Of a DNA stretch of 20,815 bases, positions 12,743 through 20,029 are shown in pieces. The notes under the pieces are model-generated. The model made no database searches. It was not told the DNA's origin and saw nothing but the letters and a program-made list of their open reading frames with translations. This DNA is from a virus. The DNA is taken from the IMG/VR virus record IMGVR_UViG_3300033153_009143, positions 1 through 20,815 of that record, one strand, 5' to 3'. The position numbers and the translations under genes are program-made. Each line of letters starts with the position of its first letter. The stretch's first letter is position 1.

Positions 12743-13353
12743 TGGGAGATAAACAGCGGTTTGAGTTCGCCGAGTCTACGCAATCTTTTTGTTGTCGGCC
12801 GTTACGCGGACAAAATTGTTCTATCGCCAATGATGCGATTATCGGGCCTCACACGACCATTGGCGATAATGTGGTCATCAAGGCGGGTGTAATTATAGGC
12901 GATTACTGCAACATTAAATCGGGTTCTGTGATTGGGGACAAGGGGTTCAGTTTTGGCTTTAACGAAGACGGCATGGCTCATGAAATCGTTCATACTGGCG
13001 GTGTCATTATTGGAAATCATGTGGAGATAGGAGCCCTTTGTACCGTATGCCGGGGAACCGTGACTGATACGATTATCGAAAATTACGTTAAAACAGACGA
13101 TCACGTTCATATAGCTCACAATTGTCATATTAAGAAAGGGGTTATTATCACGGCGGGCGCAATTTTAGGAGGAAGCGTAACCATAGAGCCTAAAAGCTGG
13201 CTTGGATTAAACTGTACCGTTCAAAACAAGGTGAAACTGGCGTGGGGAACGCTGGTTGGCACGGCGGCGAATGTTATCAAAAACACTGTCATTAGAGCCG
13301 TTATGACTGGCAATCCGGCAAAAATAATGCGGGTTAGAAGGTATGAAACATGA
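12727..13353 (+). CDS. LpxD-like left-handed beta-helix N-acyltransferase
   Basis: The 208-aa protein is built of hexapeptide repeats (IIGPHTTIGDNVVIKAGVII and similar, from about residue 32 to 180). It contains IGDKGFSFGFNEDG at 69-82 and HVHIAHN at 126-132, which closely parallel the catalytic region of LpxD; H131 corresponds to the expected catalytic histidine. LpxD transfers an acyl group to the free amine of a glucosamine, and the enzyme lacks LpxD's N-terminal uridine-binding domain, so its acceptor may differ. GAGGG about 7 bases upstream supports the start at 12727; the ATG at 12742 is an alternative. Its overlap with the deacetylase suggests consecutive steps. It could be a sugar N- or O-acetyltransferase of the same fold. 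Confidence 0.8.
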   Translation: MRLEMMGDKQRFEFAESTQSFCCRPLRGQNCSIANDAIIGPHTTIGDNVVIKAGVIIGDYCNIKSGSVIGDKGFSFGFNEDGMAHEIVHTGGVIIGNHVEIGALCTVCRGTVTDTIIENYVKTDDHVHIAHNCHIKKGVIITAGAILGGSVTIEPKSWLGLNCTVQNKVKLAWGTLVGTAANVIKNTVIRAVMTGNPAKIMRVRRYET

Positions 13354-14363
13354 TTGATGTCTTAATGCTGACCGGGCACGATTGGGCGAATACCGGATGG
13401 AGATTTTCGCAGTGCCTTCAAAGTCTTGGCCTTGAGGTTCTGTTTTTCAAGGGCATGATGCACCCCTTTTGCTACCCAGAGCAAGGCATAGTGCATCCGG
13501 CTTTGTATGAAATGGTTAAGGAACATGGAGCCCATACTCACCTGGCTTTTGAAGTGCCAAAGTTAAAATTTTATGCTGACAACGCTAAGGTGATTCATTA
13601 TCGAGACTCAAGTTTTATTGATACTACCGCTGATTTGAGCAAAAAGCGGGTGGTCGTACAACATGGCGGCCGAACGTACAGGGTTGGACACGAGACTATT
13701 AATGAAATTTTTAATCCCATTGTAGACGCCACCCTGATTCAGATGCCAGACCTGTTAGGTCTGGGAGCGAAAAACGAACAACTTGTTTACTATCCCGTTC
13801 AAACCGAAAGGCTGTTGCCGCACTACAAAAGACAATATGACAGGTTAACTATAGGTCATTTTCCCACAGGGCAAATTGAAAAAGGTTCTTCTTTGATTGT
13901 TTCCGTTCTGGAAGAGCTTAATGCGGGCAAATTTAAAGATCGTTTTTACTTTATGGGAACAACGGATTTCACTAAAGCGCGTGGGAAAATGCTGTTATGG
14001 CAGGATCACCTTCAGCGCACGGCGGCTTGCGATATTATTATTGAAACGTGCTCCATGACGGCTCAGGGGCGGCCTTACGGAGAATGGGGAAATACGGCCA
14101 TTGAAGCGGCGGCGTTAGGAAAAATCGTTGTTACTAACTCATTAAGCACAGAACTGTATAAAACGGAGTACGGCCCCGACTGCGCCTTGCATATTGCGAA
14201 CAACGGGGAAGAAATGAAGGATGTTCTTTCTCGTTTATTGTCCATGACCGACAGGGAACTTCTGGCAGAAAAAGAAAAAAGCAGAGCGTGGGTGGAAAAG
14301 TATCATAGCATGGAGGCAACCGCCGCAAGGCTTTGGGATAAAATTTATAAGTATTTTTTTTAA
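13350..14363 (+). CDS. Second GT-B glycosyltransferase
   Basis: The 337-aa protein looks like a GT-B fold enzyme. It opens MIDVLMLTGHDWANTGWRFS, has KRVVVQHGGRTYR around residues 102-114 and GHFPTGQIEKGS around 169-180. A C-terminal donor-site segment GEWGNTAIEAAALGKIVVTN lies around 244-263, equivalent to the E-x7-E region of GT4-like enzymes. The N-terminal half differs from the first glycosyltransferase, so the two probably act on different acceptors. It overlaps the acyltransferase by 4 bases (ATGA), typical of coupled translation. Specificity cannot be read from sequence. Confidence 0.75.
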   Translation: MIDVLMLTGHDWANTGWRFSQCLQSLGLEVLFFKGMMHPFCYPEQGIVHPALYEMVKEHGAHTHLAFEVPKLKFYADNAKVIHYRDSSFIDTTADLSKKRVVVQHGGRTYRVGHETINEIFNPIVDATLIQMPDLLGLGAKNEQLVYYPVQTERLLPHYKRQYDRLTIGHFPTGQIEKGSSLIVSVLEELNAGKFKDRFYFMGTTDFTKARGKMLLWQDHLQRTAACDIIIETCSMTAQGRPYGEWGNTAIEAAALGKIVVTNSLSTELYKTEYGPDCALHIANNGEEMKDVLSRLLSMTDRELLAEKEKSRAWVEKYHSMEATAARLWDKIYKYFF

Positions 14364-14374
14364 AGGAGTTATTT

Positions 14375-14572
14375 ATGAGCGATAAACCAGAGAATTTTAA
14401 GGGGATTAAGGACAATTACGGAGTTACTAAAAAAGACATTAGCCGGGGATTTACTCCTGGTATGGCCGAGGGAGAGACGCGCGGCGTTGACGATATTCCT
14501 ATGCTGTATGACAGCATGGCGGGAGAAGAATTAGGCGGCTTTCTGGGAAGGGGAAAGGGATGGGAGCGGTAA
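14375..14572 (+). CDS. Small phage protein, 65 aa
   Basis: AAAGGAG 6 bases before the ATG and a frame beginning MSDKPENFKGIKDNYGV support this as a real gene. The middle (SRGFTPGMAEGETRGVDDIP) is polar and probably flexible. No domain is recognised. It sits between the glycosyltransferase and the KPY-motif proteins and overlaps the next gene, so it belongs to the same unit; a virion accessory role is possible. Confidence 0.6.
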   Translation: MSDKPENFKGIKDNYGVTKKDISRGFTPGMAEGETRGVDDIPMLYDSMAGEELGGFLGRGKGWER

Positions 14573-14757
14573 CAATTATGCTTGATAAAAGTAAACCCTA
14601 TACCGTGGTTTCCGGTAAACCAGGCGTGGGCTATGAACAAAACGGCATGTTGTTCAAGCCGAACGGGGAGTTTAGCGAATTAACCTATGAAGATATGTCT
14701 CAAGGGGAAATTAACCAAAGGAAAATTGAGATGTTGTGGGGAAAAAATAATGAATGA
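14560..14757 (+). CDS. Small KPY-motif phage protein, 65 aa
   Basis: The frame contains LDKSKPYTVVSGKPGVGYEQ followed by NGMLFKPNGEF, a short motif repeated almost unchanged at the N terminus of the next protein. The ATG at 14560 has AAGGGGAAAGGG before it; the ATG at 14578, which would give MLDKSKPY directly, has GGGAG 12 bases before and is a possible alternative. LDKxKPY with a following YEQxGxxF occurs in other phage small proteins to my recollection, without known function. It overlaps its neighbours on both sides. Confidence 0.6.
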   Translation: MGAVTIMLDKSKPYTVVSGKPGVGYEQNGMLFKPNGEFSELTYEDMSQGEINQRKIEMLWGKNNE

Positions 14758-15352
14758 ACCGATAGTGCTTGATAAAAATAAGCCGTATCAAGAGGTGTTT
14801 GGTACGGCAGGGATTCGATACGAGCAGGACGGCAAGGCTTTTGACCCCGTGGGAAATCTCGTAACAAAAGTAAAGGATGACGGTTTTTTGTGTTCCGAGT
14901 CTGGTTGTCGATATAAGGCGAAAACGGAAGAGGAACTGAAAGCCCATATTATTCAGGAACATGGTGGTCCTCTGGAAGTCCAAATGGTGAAAGACCGCCT
15001 ATACGACCTTTTTGTAGCGACAAATTCGGGCAGCCTTGAATTCCTGCATCCGAACGATAACGGCGGATTCGTTTATAACGATGGGACTCTGACCTTTACG
15101 ATAATTGTGCCGAAATTTGACGCAGTTACGGTTTCCGGTCAGTCTGACAGGTCTGACAGGCCTGACAGGCCCGACAATGTTGATAGTGATTCCAAACTGC
15201 CCGTAGACGTTGACAGGATAGACGAAAAGGGAATCAAGAAATATCTTGACATAATGGCGGTAGATTATGACGGCAGGCTCGGGGAGAAAAAACTGCGGGT
15301 GTTGTTAAAAAAAGCCCTGAAAGAAAAGCCGAAAGAGGATGATACTTTTTAA
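14750..15352 (+). CDS. KPY-motif, C2H2 zinc-finger and HeH/SAP-like phage protein
   Basis: The frame is open from 14687, but the ATG at 14750, overlapping the previous stop by 8 bases, gives 200 aa starting MNEPIVLDKNKPYQEVFG. Residues 6-35 repeat the KPY motif of the upstream protein. A C2H2-type finger follows, C48-x4-C53-x12-H66-x4-H71. Residues 132-143 are a short (S/P)DR repeat encoded by 9-base tandem DNA repeats (15142-15177). The C terminus (about 159-190, KGIKKYLDIMAVDYDG then EKKLRVLLKKAL) resembles small HeH/SAP-type helical domains of phage proteins. The three modules suggest a nucleic-acid or protein-binding role, but the function is unknown. Confidence 0.75.
   Translation: MNEPIVLDKNKPYQEVFGTAGIRYEQDGKAFDPVGNLVTKVKDDGFLCSESGCRYKAKTEEELKAHIIQEHGGPLEVQMVKDRLYDLFVATNSGSLEFLHPNDNGGFVYNDGTLTFTIIVPKFDAVTVSGQSDRSDRPDRPDNVDSDSKLPVDVDRIDEKGIKKYLDIMAVDYDGRLGEKKLRVLLKKALKEKPKEDDTF
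15142..15177 (+). repeat. Four tandem 9-bp repeats
   Basis: Units GTCTGACAG, GTCTGACAG, GCCTGACAG and GCCCGACAA follow head to tail in frame and encode the linker repeat (S/P)DR of the zinc-finger protein. Array length could vary by slippage, changing the linker without shifting the frame. Confidence 0.7.
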
Positions 15353-16313
15353 CGATTTTTGCGAACCCCCGCGCAATCAACGGGTTTTGTTTTTCAATCC
15401 GAGTTTGGCCTGGGAATATAACGTTTCTGTTACTGATTGGATTCGTGATGAGCTTAATTGCGAGACGTTCTCTACGCCGGCAACCTCGCTTGATAACGTT
15501 AAGGATTTAAATAAATACAACCTGGACTGCGCGATAGATCTTAGCCGGGCGTGTTTCAGAAAACCTGTTGACCCCCCGGTTTGTCCGTTTACCGGCAAAC
15601 AAACCGTGCCCGTAAATATATCGGGGCCTTGGGGCTATTATAATATGTGTCAAGAAAGTAAGACTCTCGTGCTGGCCGACAGGCAGTTTTTGGATTTTGG
15701 TATTTATGATGATGATTATGGCGACCGGATAAGTACCAAGATTAATCCTCGTTATGCTTTGTTAGCCGGCGACATATTTCGGGACTGCAAATTGCCCGCG
15801 AATGGGAGTTTGTTGGACATAGGTTTTGCGAACACTGCCATTATGGTGGCTTTTGCCCGTAAGGGCTGGAAAGTTACAGGTATTGACCTCGCCTGTTCTC
15901 CTGTTAGACGCAAGCAAATTAAGGCGGTTGGCGGAAAATTCATTAAGAGCGATATTTCCAAAAATGAAATTAAGGGTACTTACGATATCGTTTGGGTTAG
16001 TCACGTTATTGAACATCTCACGAATCCCGCAGAAACCATTGAGCGCATATGCGGAGCGGTGGCGCCGGGCGGTTATTTGTTTGTGTCTGCGCCTGATTCA
16101 GAACCATGGTTCGATAAAGGCGATCAAACGGGCATTAGCGTTCATTTGCATCCAGAACAGCATGTTTGGATAGGCCCGTCTTCGCACGTAGCGAATATAT
16201 GCAGGAATAATGGATTTACGATACTCAAAGATGAAAAATACGGAGATCCTTTCCCGGGTGCGTTTGAGTTTGTGACTATTAACGAATGGCGGTTATTGGC
16301 GCAAAAAGTATGA
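15339..16313 (+). CDS. SAM-dependent methyltransferase (class I fold)
   Basis: The 324-aa product has a class I methyltransferase core in its second half: motif I LLDIGFANTA at 158-167, acidic loop GIDLA near D183, DIVWVSHVIEHL at 216-227 and PGGYLFVSAPD at 243-253. Motif I lacks the usual second and third glycines, so the cofactor loop is divergent. The first 130 residues (with RVLFFNPSLAWEY near 15-27 and several cysteines) are not part of the core and may recognise the acceptor. It overlaps the preceding gene by 14 bases and the GT9 gene at ATGA. In a glycan cassette it may methylate a sugar; DNA or protein targets cannot be excluded. Confidence 0.8.
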   Translation: MILFNDFCEPPRNQRVLFFNPSLAWEYNVSVTDWIRDELNCETFSTPATSLDNVKDLNKYNLDCAIDLSRACFRKPVDPPVCPFTGKQTVPVNISGPWGYYNMCQESKTLVLADRQFLDFGIYDDDYGDRISTKINPRYALLAGDIFRDCKLPANGSLLDIGFANTAIMVAFARKGWKVTGIDLACSPVRRKQIKAVGGKFIKSDISKNEIKGTYDIVWVSHVIEHLTNPAETIERICGAVAPGGYLFVSAPDSEPWFDKGDQTGISVHLHPEQHVWIGPSSHVANICRNNGFTILKDEKYGDPFPGAFEFVTINEWRLLAQKV

Positions 16314-17371
16314 ATACTCCTAAAGAAATCAGATACCTTGACCTATTAAGGCGTTGGCACGATCAGGACCTGGGTCCGAAGCGTCCGGGTAAATCGGTTT
16401 GTGTGGTGAGATATGGCGGGATAGGCGACTACATTCAAACTAGCTCCGTGTTACCCCGCTTAAAGGAACAGGGCTATCACGTTACCCTGAACGTAGAGTC
16501 GCTCGGATATGAATTAATGAAGCACGATCCATATATAGACGCTTTTTTTATTCAGGAAAAAGACCAGATTTTAAGGGAAGAACTCGGGCCGTATTGGGAA
16601 AAATTATGCGGGTGTTTTAGGAAATTCATTAATTTTAGTGAATCGGTTGAGGGTTCTCTGCTATCGGTTGAGGGGCGCATTCATCAATACTGGCCCAAAA
16701 AGGCTCGTCATGAATACATGAATCACAACTACCTTGAAATGATGCACCTGATAGCAGATGTGCCGCTAGTATATTCGCCGAGATTTTATTCAAGTCGCCG
16801 GGAAAAAAAGTGGGCGGGTCGAAAGAAAAAAAGCATGGGGGGCCGGTTTATTTTATGGGTACTGGCCGGGTCTTCGGGTCATAAGACATGGCCCTATCTT
16901 GACCAGATGATAGCCCGAATTATGCTCACTATGCCAGACGTAAAAATAGTGTTGGTTGGAGATGGTCTTGCACAAATGCTGGAAATTGGATGGGAGAAAG
17001 AACCAAGGGTTATCAAGAGGGCAGGCGTTTGGACGGTTCGCCAGACTATCGCACTGGCTGAAGTGGCAGACCTCGTTGTTGGCCCTGAAACCGGCATTAT
17101 GAACGCTGTCAGCACGTTGAGCGTTCCCAAGGTTGTTATGTTGTCTCATTCAACGGTAGAAAACCTAACCAGAGATTGGAAGAATTGTATATCGCTGGTT
17201 CCATTGGGGTGTCCTTGTTATCCGTGTCACATGCTTCATCATAGCTTTGAATACTGTCATAGAGACGAAAAAACAGGGACGGCCCTTTGTCAATCCAAGA
17301 TTTCTGTAGAACAAATGACCGCCGCTATTAATTTACAATTAGGGCGGGCGGTATATAAGGGGGCCGCGTAA
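16310..17371 (+). CDS. GT9 (heptosyltransferase-like) glycosyltransferase
   Basis: With the ATG that overlaps the methyltransferase stop (ATGA), the product is 353 aa. It shows the GT9 pattern: VRYGGIGDYIQTSSVLPRLK at 33-52, a donor-domain ILWVLAGSSGHKTWPYLDQM at 181-200, and VVGPETGIMNAVSTLSVPKV at 256-275, the ADP-heptose-binding signature region. A C-terminal cysteine cluster (C301, C303, C306, C316, C327) is also seen in other GT9 proteins and may bind metal. Known GT9 enzymes add heptose to the LPS core or modify proteins such as autotransporters. An in-frame ATG at 16286 is an alternative start. Its stop overlaps the first base of the next gene. Confidence 0.85.
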   Translation: MNTPKEIRYLDLLRRWHDQDLGPKRPGKSVCVVRYGGIGDYIQTSSVLPRLKEQGYHVTLNVESLGYELMKHDPYIDAFFIQEKDQILREELGPYWEKLCGCFRKFINFSESVEGSLLSVEGRIHQYWPKKARHEYMNHNYLEMMHLIADVPLVYSPRFYSSRREKKWAGRKKKSMGGRFILWVLAGSSGHKTWPYLDQMIARIMLTMPDVKIVLVGDGLAQMLEIGWEKEPRVIKRAGVWTVRQTIALAEVADLVVGPETGIMNAVSTLSVPKVVMLSHSTVENLTRDWKNCISLVPLGCPCYPCHMLHHSFEYCHRDEKTGTALCQSKISVEQMTAAINLQLGRAVYKGAA

Positions 17372-18069
17372 TGGCAACCGATTTAAGTATAACCGGATAT
17401 ACGATCATTGAAGACGCATTAAAGGAAATAGGTGTGCTGGCCGCCGAGGAAACAGCAAGCGCCTATCAGACCACGCATGGGCGAAGAATATTGAATATGA
17501 TGGTCAAAGGATGGCAGGGTTCGCCCAATATATTTACATCCGGGCTTAAAATGTGGGCCAGGGAAGCCGCGTCACTTACCTTAAAATCTCAGATTTCTTA
17601 TAGTTTCAAAGCGGCTGATGGGGACCTGGATATTGATCCGCCTGTAGATATACTTTCCGTGACACTGAAAGATTCAAACGATAATGAAACCGTTTTAAGC
17701 CCAATGCTTTTAGGGGAATATAAAGAAATTGGCAATAAAACCGAAACCGGAACCCCAACAAGGTTTTATTACGAAAAACTGCTCACGGAGGGTTTGTTTT
17801 ATTTAAATCGTATTCCAAGCGACACAACCAGCACAATCGAATTCGTGTATTTAAGACCGCTCACTATTATCGAGGATTCAGACGATACCCCTGATTTTCC
17901 GCAACATTGGTATATGGCGTTGACAAAGAATCTGGCAATTAATCTTTGTCCTTCTTATGAAGTGACTCCCGATAGAGAACTCAAAGGCCAGGCGGCGTAT
18001 TGGCTTGCCATAGCTCAAACGGTGCATCCGGAGAACGCGAACATTTATTTTGAGCCAGGGAGGGATTAA
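17371..18069 (+). CDS. P22 gp4-like tail adaptor / head-completion protein
   Basis: The 232-aa protein opens with ATDLSITGYTIIEDALKEIG (residues 2-21) and LNMMVKGWQG, the usual start of gp4-type adaptors that bind below the portal and seal the packaged DNA. The middle is beta-rich (residues 65-140), and GLFYLNRIPSDTTSTIEFVY (about 144-163) matches the family layout. In P22, gp4 is followed by gp10 and the tail needle; here a gp10-like gene follows, supporting the call. The ribosome binding site is AAGGGGG upstream, in the end of the GT9 gene. Assignment is by family resemblance and synteny. Confidence 0.78.
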   Translation: MATDLSITGYTIIEDALKEIGVLAAEETASAYQTTHGRRILNMMVKGWQGSPNIFTSGLKMWAREAASLTLKSQISYSFKAADGDLDIDPPVDILSVTLKDSNDNETVLSPMLLGEYKEIGNKTETGTPTRFYYEKLLTEGLFYLNRIPSDTTSTIEFVYLRPLTIIEDSDDTPDFPQHWYMALTKNLAINLCPSYEVTPDRELKGQAAYWLAIAQTVHPENANIYFEPGRD

Positions 18070-18072
18070 CAG

Positions 18073-18243
18073 GTGAAAAATTCAGACCGAAAGTATCTTT
18101 TCAGGGTGGCTGCTATGCTAGATAGCGCGAAACGCATAGAAATAAATGATGAGGCCGTGCCAGAATTAAAAAAGTTTATACAGATTAGTGATTTTTTAGC
18201 AACTCGAATTGCCATTAACTTAAAAACGATAGCTCGAAGATAA
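18073..18243 (+). CDS. Small hypothetical phage protein, 56 aa
   Basis: A GTG start with GGGAGGG about 8 bases upstream opens a 56-codon frame, MKNSDRKYLFRVAAMLDSAK to KTIARR, that ends one base before the gp10-like ATG. The product is basic and predicted helical. No family is recognised. Tight spacing on both sides supports it as a real gene. Confidence 0.6.
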   Translation: MKNSDRKYLFRVAAMLDSAKRIEINDEAVPELKKFIQISDFLATRIAINLKTIARR

Positions 18244-18244
18244 T

Positions 18245-20029
18245 ATGAATCTTCCTCTTTTATCCGAAACAGGGGCAGAAGGCCGTTATCCCGTCAATTA
18301 TTATTTAGAGATTGAGACGGAAGACGGGCAGCCCGCCCTTGTGGGTACGCCCGGGACAAAGGTTTTTGATGTTGCCTGGGCTGAACTGGTCACCAACGGA
18401 ACTTTTGATAGCAATATTACGGGCTGGAATAACGATGGGGTTGCCCCTTACGAAACGCTTGAATGGCAGAGCGGAAAACTGCACGCCGTGAATACCACTA
18501 ACACTGGTTTTGTAAATTCAGACGATAACATTTCGGTTACTGCTGGAAGGCTTTATAAAATTACATTCGACCTTGACATCTCTTCCGGCCAGGGGCCGGG
18601 CTGTATTATGGCAAGGGCTATAAGGGGCGACAGACTATGCACCATGTTTGAGATTGGTGATGGTACAAATGGCTCTCATGTCTTTTACTGGACTCCGACA
18701 ACCACAGAGAATGTGCTTTTTGAGGCTGTTGTAAATCAGAACTCAGATTTCACCCTTGACAACGTCTCCATTCAAGAAATAGTTACCGGTCAACCTGTTC
18801 GTAATCTTAATGTTATGGGTGATTATTTATATGTCGTCTGCGGGAACACCTTTTATCAGGTGGATTCAAGTGGAGCGGCTACCAGTAAAGGAACGATTAA
18901 TTCTACCACGGGTTATGTCTGGATAGAAAATAACGGCCTTCAGGTGATGGTTGTAGATAGCGTTACCAACGAAGGATATATCTATACCCTGTCCAATGAC
19001 ACCTTTGCGCAAATTACTGACGCTGATTTTCCAGGTGCGGGAAGTCTGACTTATCAGGACGGATATTTCATAATAACACAACCGGACACGGATTATGTTT
19101 TTCTTTCAGATATTAATGACGGTACAAGTTGGGACGCTTTAAAATATGCCGCAGCCGAAGGAGACCCCGGCAACCTGGTAGCCGTGCTGTCAGACCATCG
19201 GGAACTGTTTGTGTTTGGGGAAAACGCTTCTGAGGTCTGGTGGAACTCCGGGGCTTCATATCCTTTTGACCGCAGGGAAGGCGTTTATCTTGAAGTGGGA
19301 TTGGGGGCGGCGGCTTCACTCGCGAAAGTAGATAACTCGGTTTTCTGGCTTGACGACAAGGGCATGGTGCGCCGTTTACACGGTTATGACCCGGAATTTG
19401 TTTCAACCCGGCGTCTTGAAAAAATCATAGCCGGATATTCCACGGTAAGTGATGCCATAGGGTTTGGATACGTTGATCAAGGTCATTCGTTTTACCAGCT
19501 TACCTTCCCCACAGCCAACGCTACATGGTGTTATGACACGGCGACAAAACGCTGGCACGAGCGAACAAGCTATCCGGGAAGTAACCGGCATAGAGCGAAT
19601 TGTTACGCTTATTTTAATCGAAAGCATATTATCGGGGATTATGAGAACGGAAAACTTTACGAATTAGACCACGACACTTACACCGACAACAGCGAAACGG
19701 TTCAGCGTGTTCATGTTTTCCCTAAAGTCAGGGCGGATAGATTTCATCGTTTAAGAATAAACTTCAAGTCAGGCACAGGGCTTGTTACCGGTCAGGGAAG
19801 CGACCCCCAGGCCATGCTCGATTGGAGTGATGACGATTGCCGGACGTGGAGTAACGAGCATTGGGCCGATATAGGGGAAATAGGTGAATACACCCGCCGT
19901 TCCGTCTGGTATCAGATGGGGCGGTCTGAAAGTGGATTTCGTAATTACAGGGTAACGGTAAGCGATCCTGTGGAACTGGTAATCAGGTCTGCCGACTTAA
20001 AGGCAACCCGCAACGGACGTAAAATATGA
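18245..20029 (+). CDS. gp10-like packaged-DNA stabilisation protein with inserted carbohydrate-binding-like domain
   Basis: The 594-aa protein matches the gp10-type tail hub family: GTPGTKVF (34-41) and PVRNLNVMGDYLYVVCGNTF (184-203) near the N terminus, then TDADFPGAGSLTYQDGYFII, YAAAEGDPGNLVAVLSDHRE, HRANCYAYFNRKHIIGDYEN and GQGSDPQAMLDWSDD in order. It would form part of the short tail below gp4. Between GTPGTKVF and PVRNL lies an extra segment of about 137 residues (44-180), beginning ELVTNGTFDSNITGWN and ending FTLDNVSIQEI, which reads as a CBM4/9-type jelly-roll. Homologues as I know them have only a few residues there. The stop overlaps the next gene at ATGA. Confidence 0.82.
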   Translation: MNLPLLSETGAEGRYPVNYYLEIETEDGQPALVGTPGTKVFDVAWAELVTNGTFDSNITGWNNDGVAPYETLEWQSGKLHAVNTTNTGFVNSDDNISVTAGRLYKITFDLDISSGQGPGCIMARAIRGDRLCTMFEIGDGTNGSHVFYWTPTTTENVLFEAVVNQNSDFTLDNVSIQEIVTGQPVRNLNVMGDYLYVVCGNTFYQVDSSGAATSKGTINSTTGYVWIENNGLQVMVVDSVTNEGYIYTLSNDTFAQITDADFPGAGSLTYQDGYFIITQPDTDYVFLSDINDGTSWDALKYAAAEGDPGNLVAVLSDHRELFVFGENASEVWWNSGASYPFDRREGVYLEVGLGAAASLAKVDNSVFWLDDKGMVRRLHGYDPEFVSTRRLEKIIAGYSTVSDAIGFGYVDQGHSFYQLTFPTANATWCYDTATKRWHERTSYPGSNRHRANCYAYFNRKHIIGDYENGKLYELDHDTYTDNSETVQRVHVFPKVRADRFHRLRINFKSGTGLVTGQGSDPQAMLDWSDDDCRTWSNEHWADIGEIGEYTRRSVWYQMGRSESGFRNYRVTVSDPVELVIRSADLKATRNGRKI

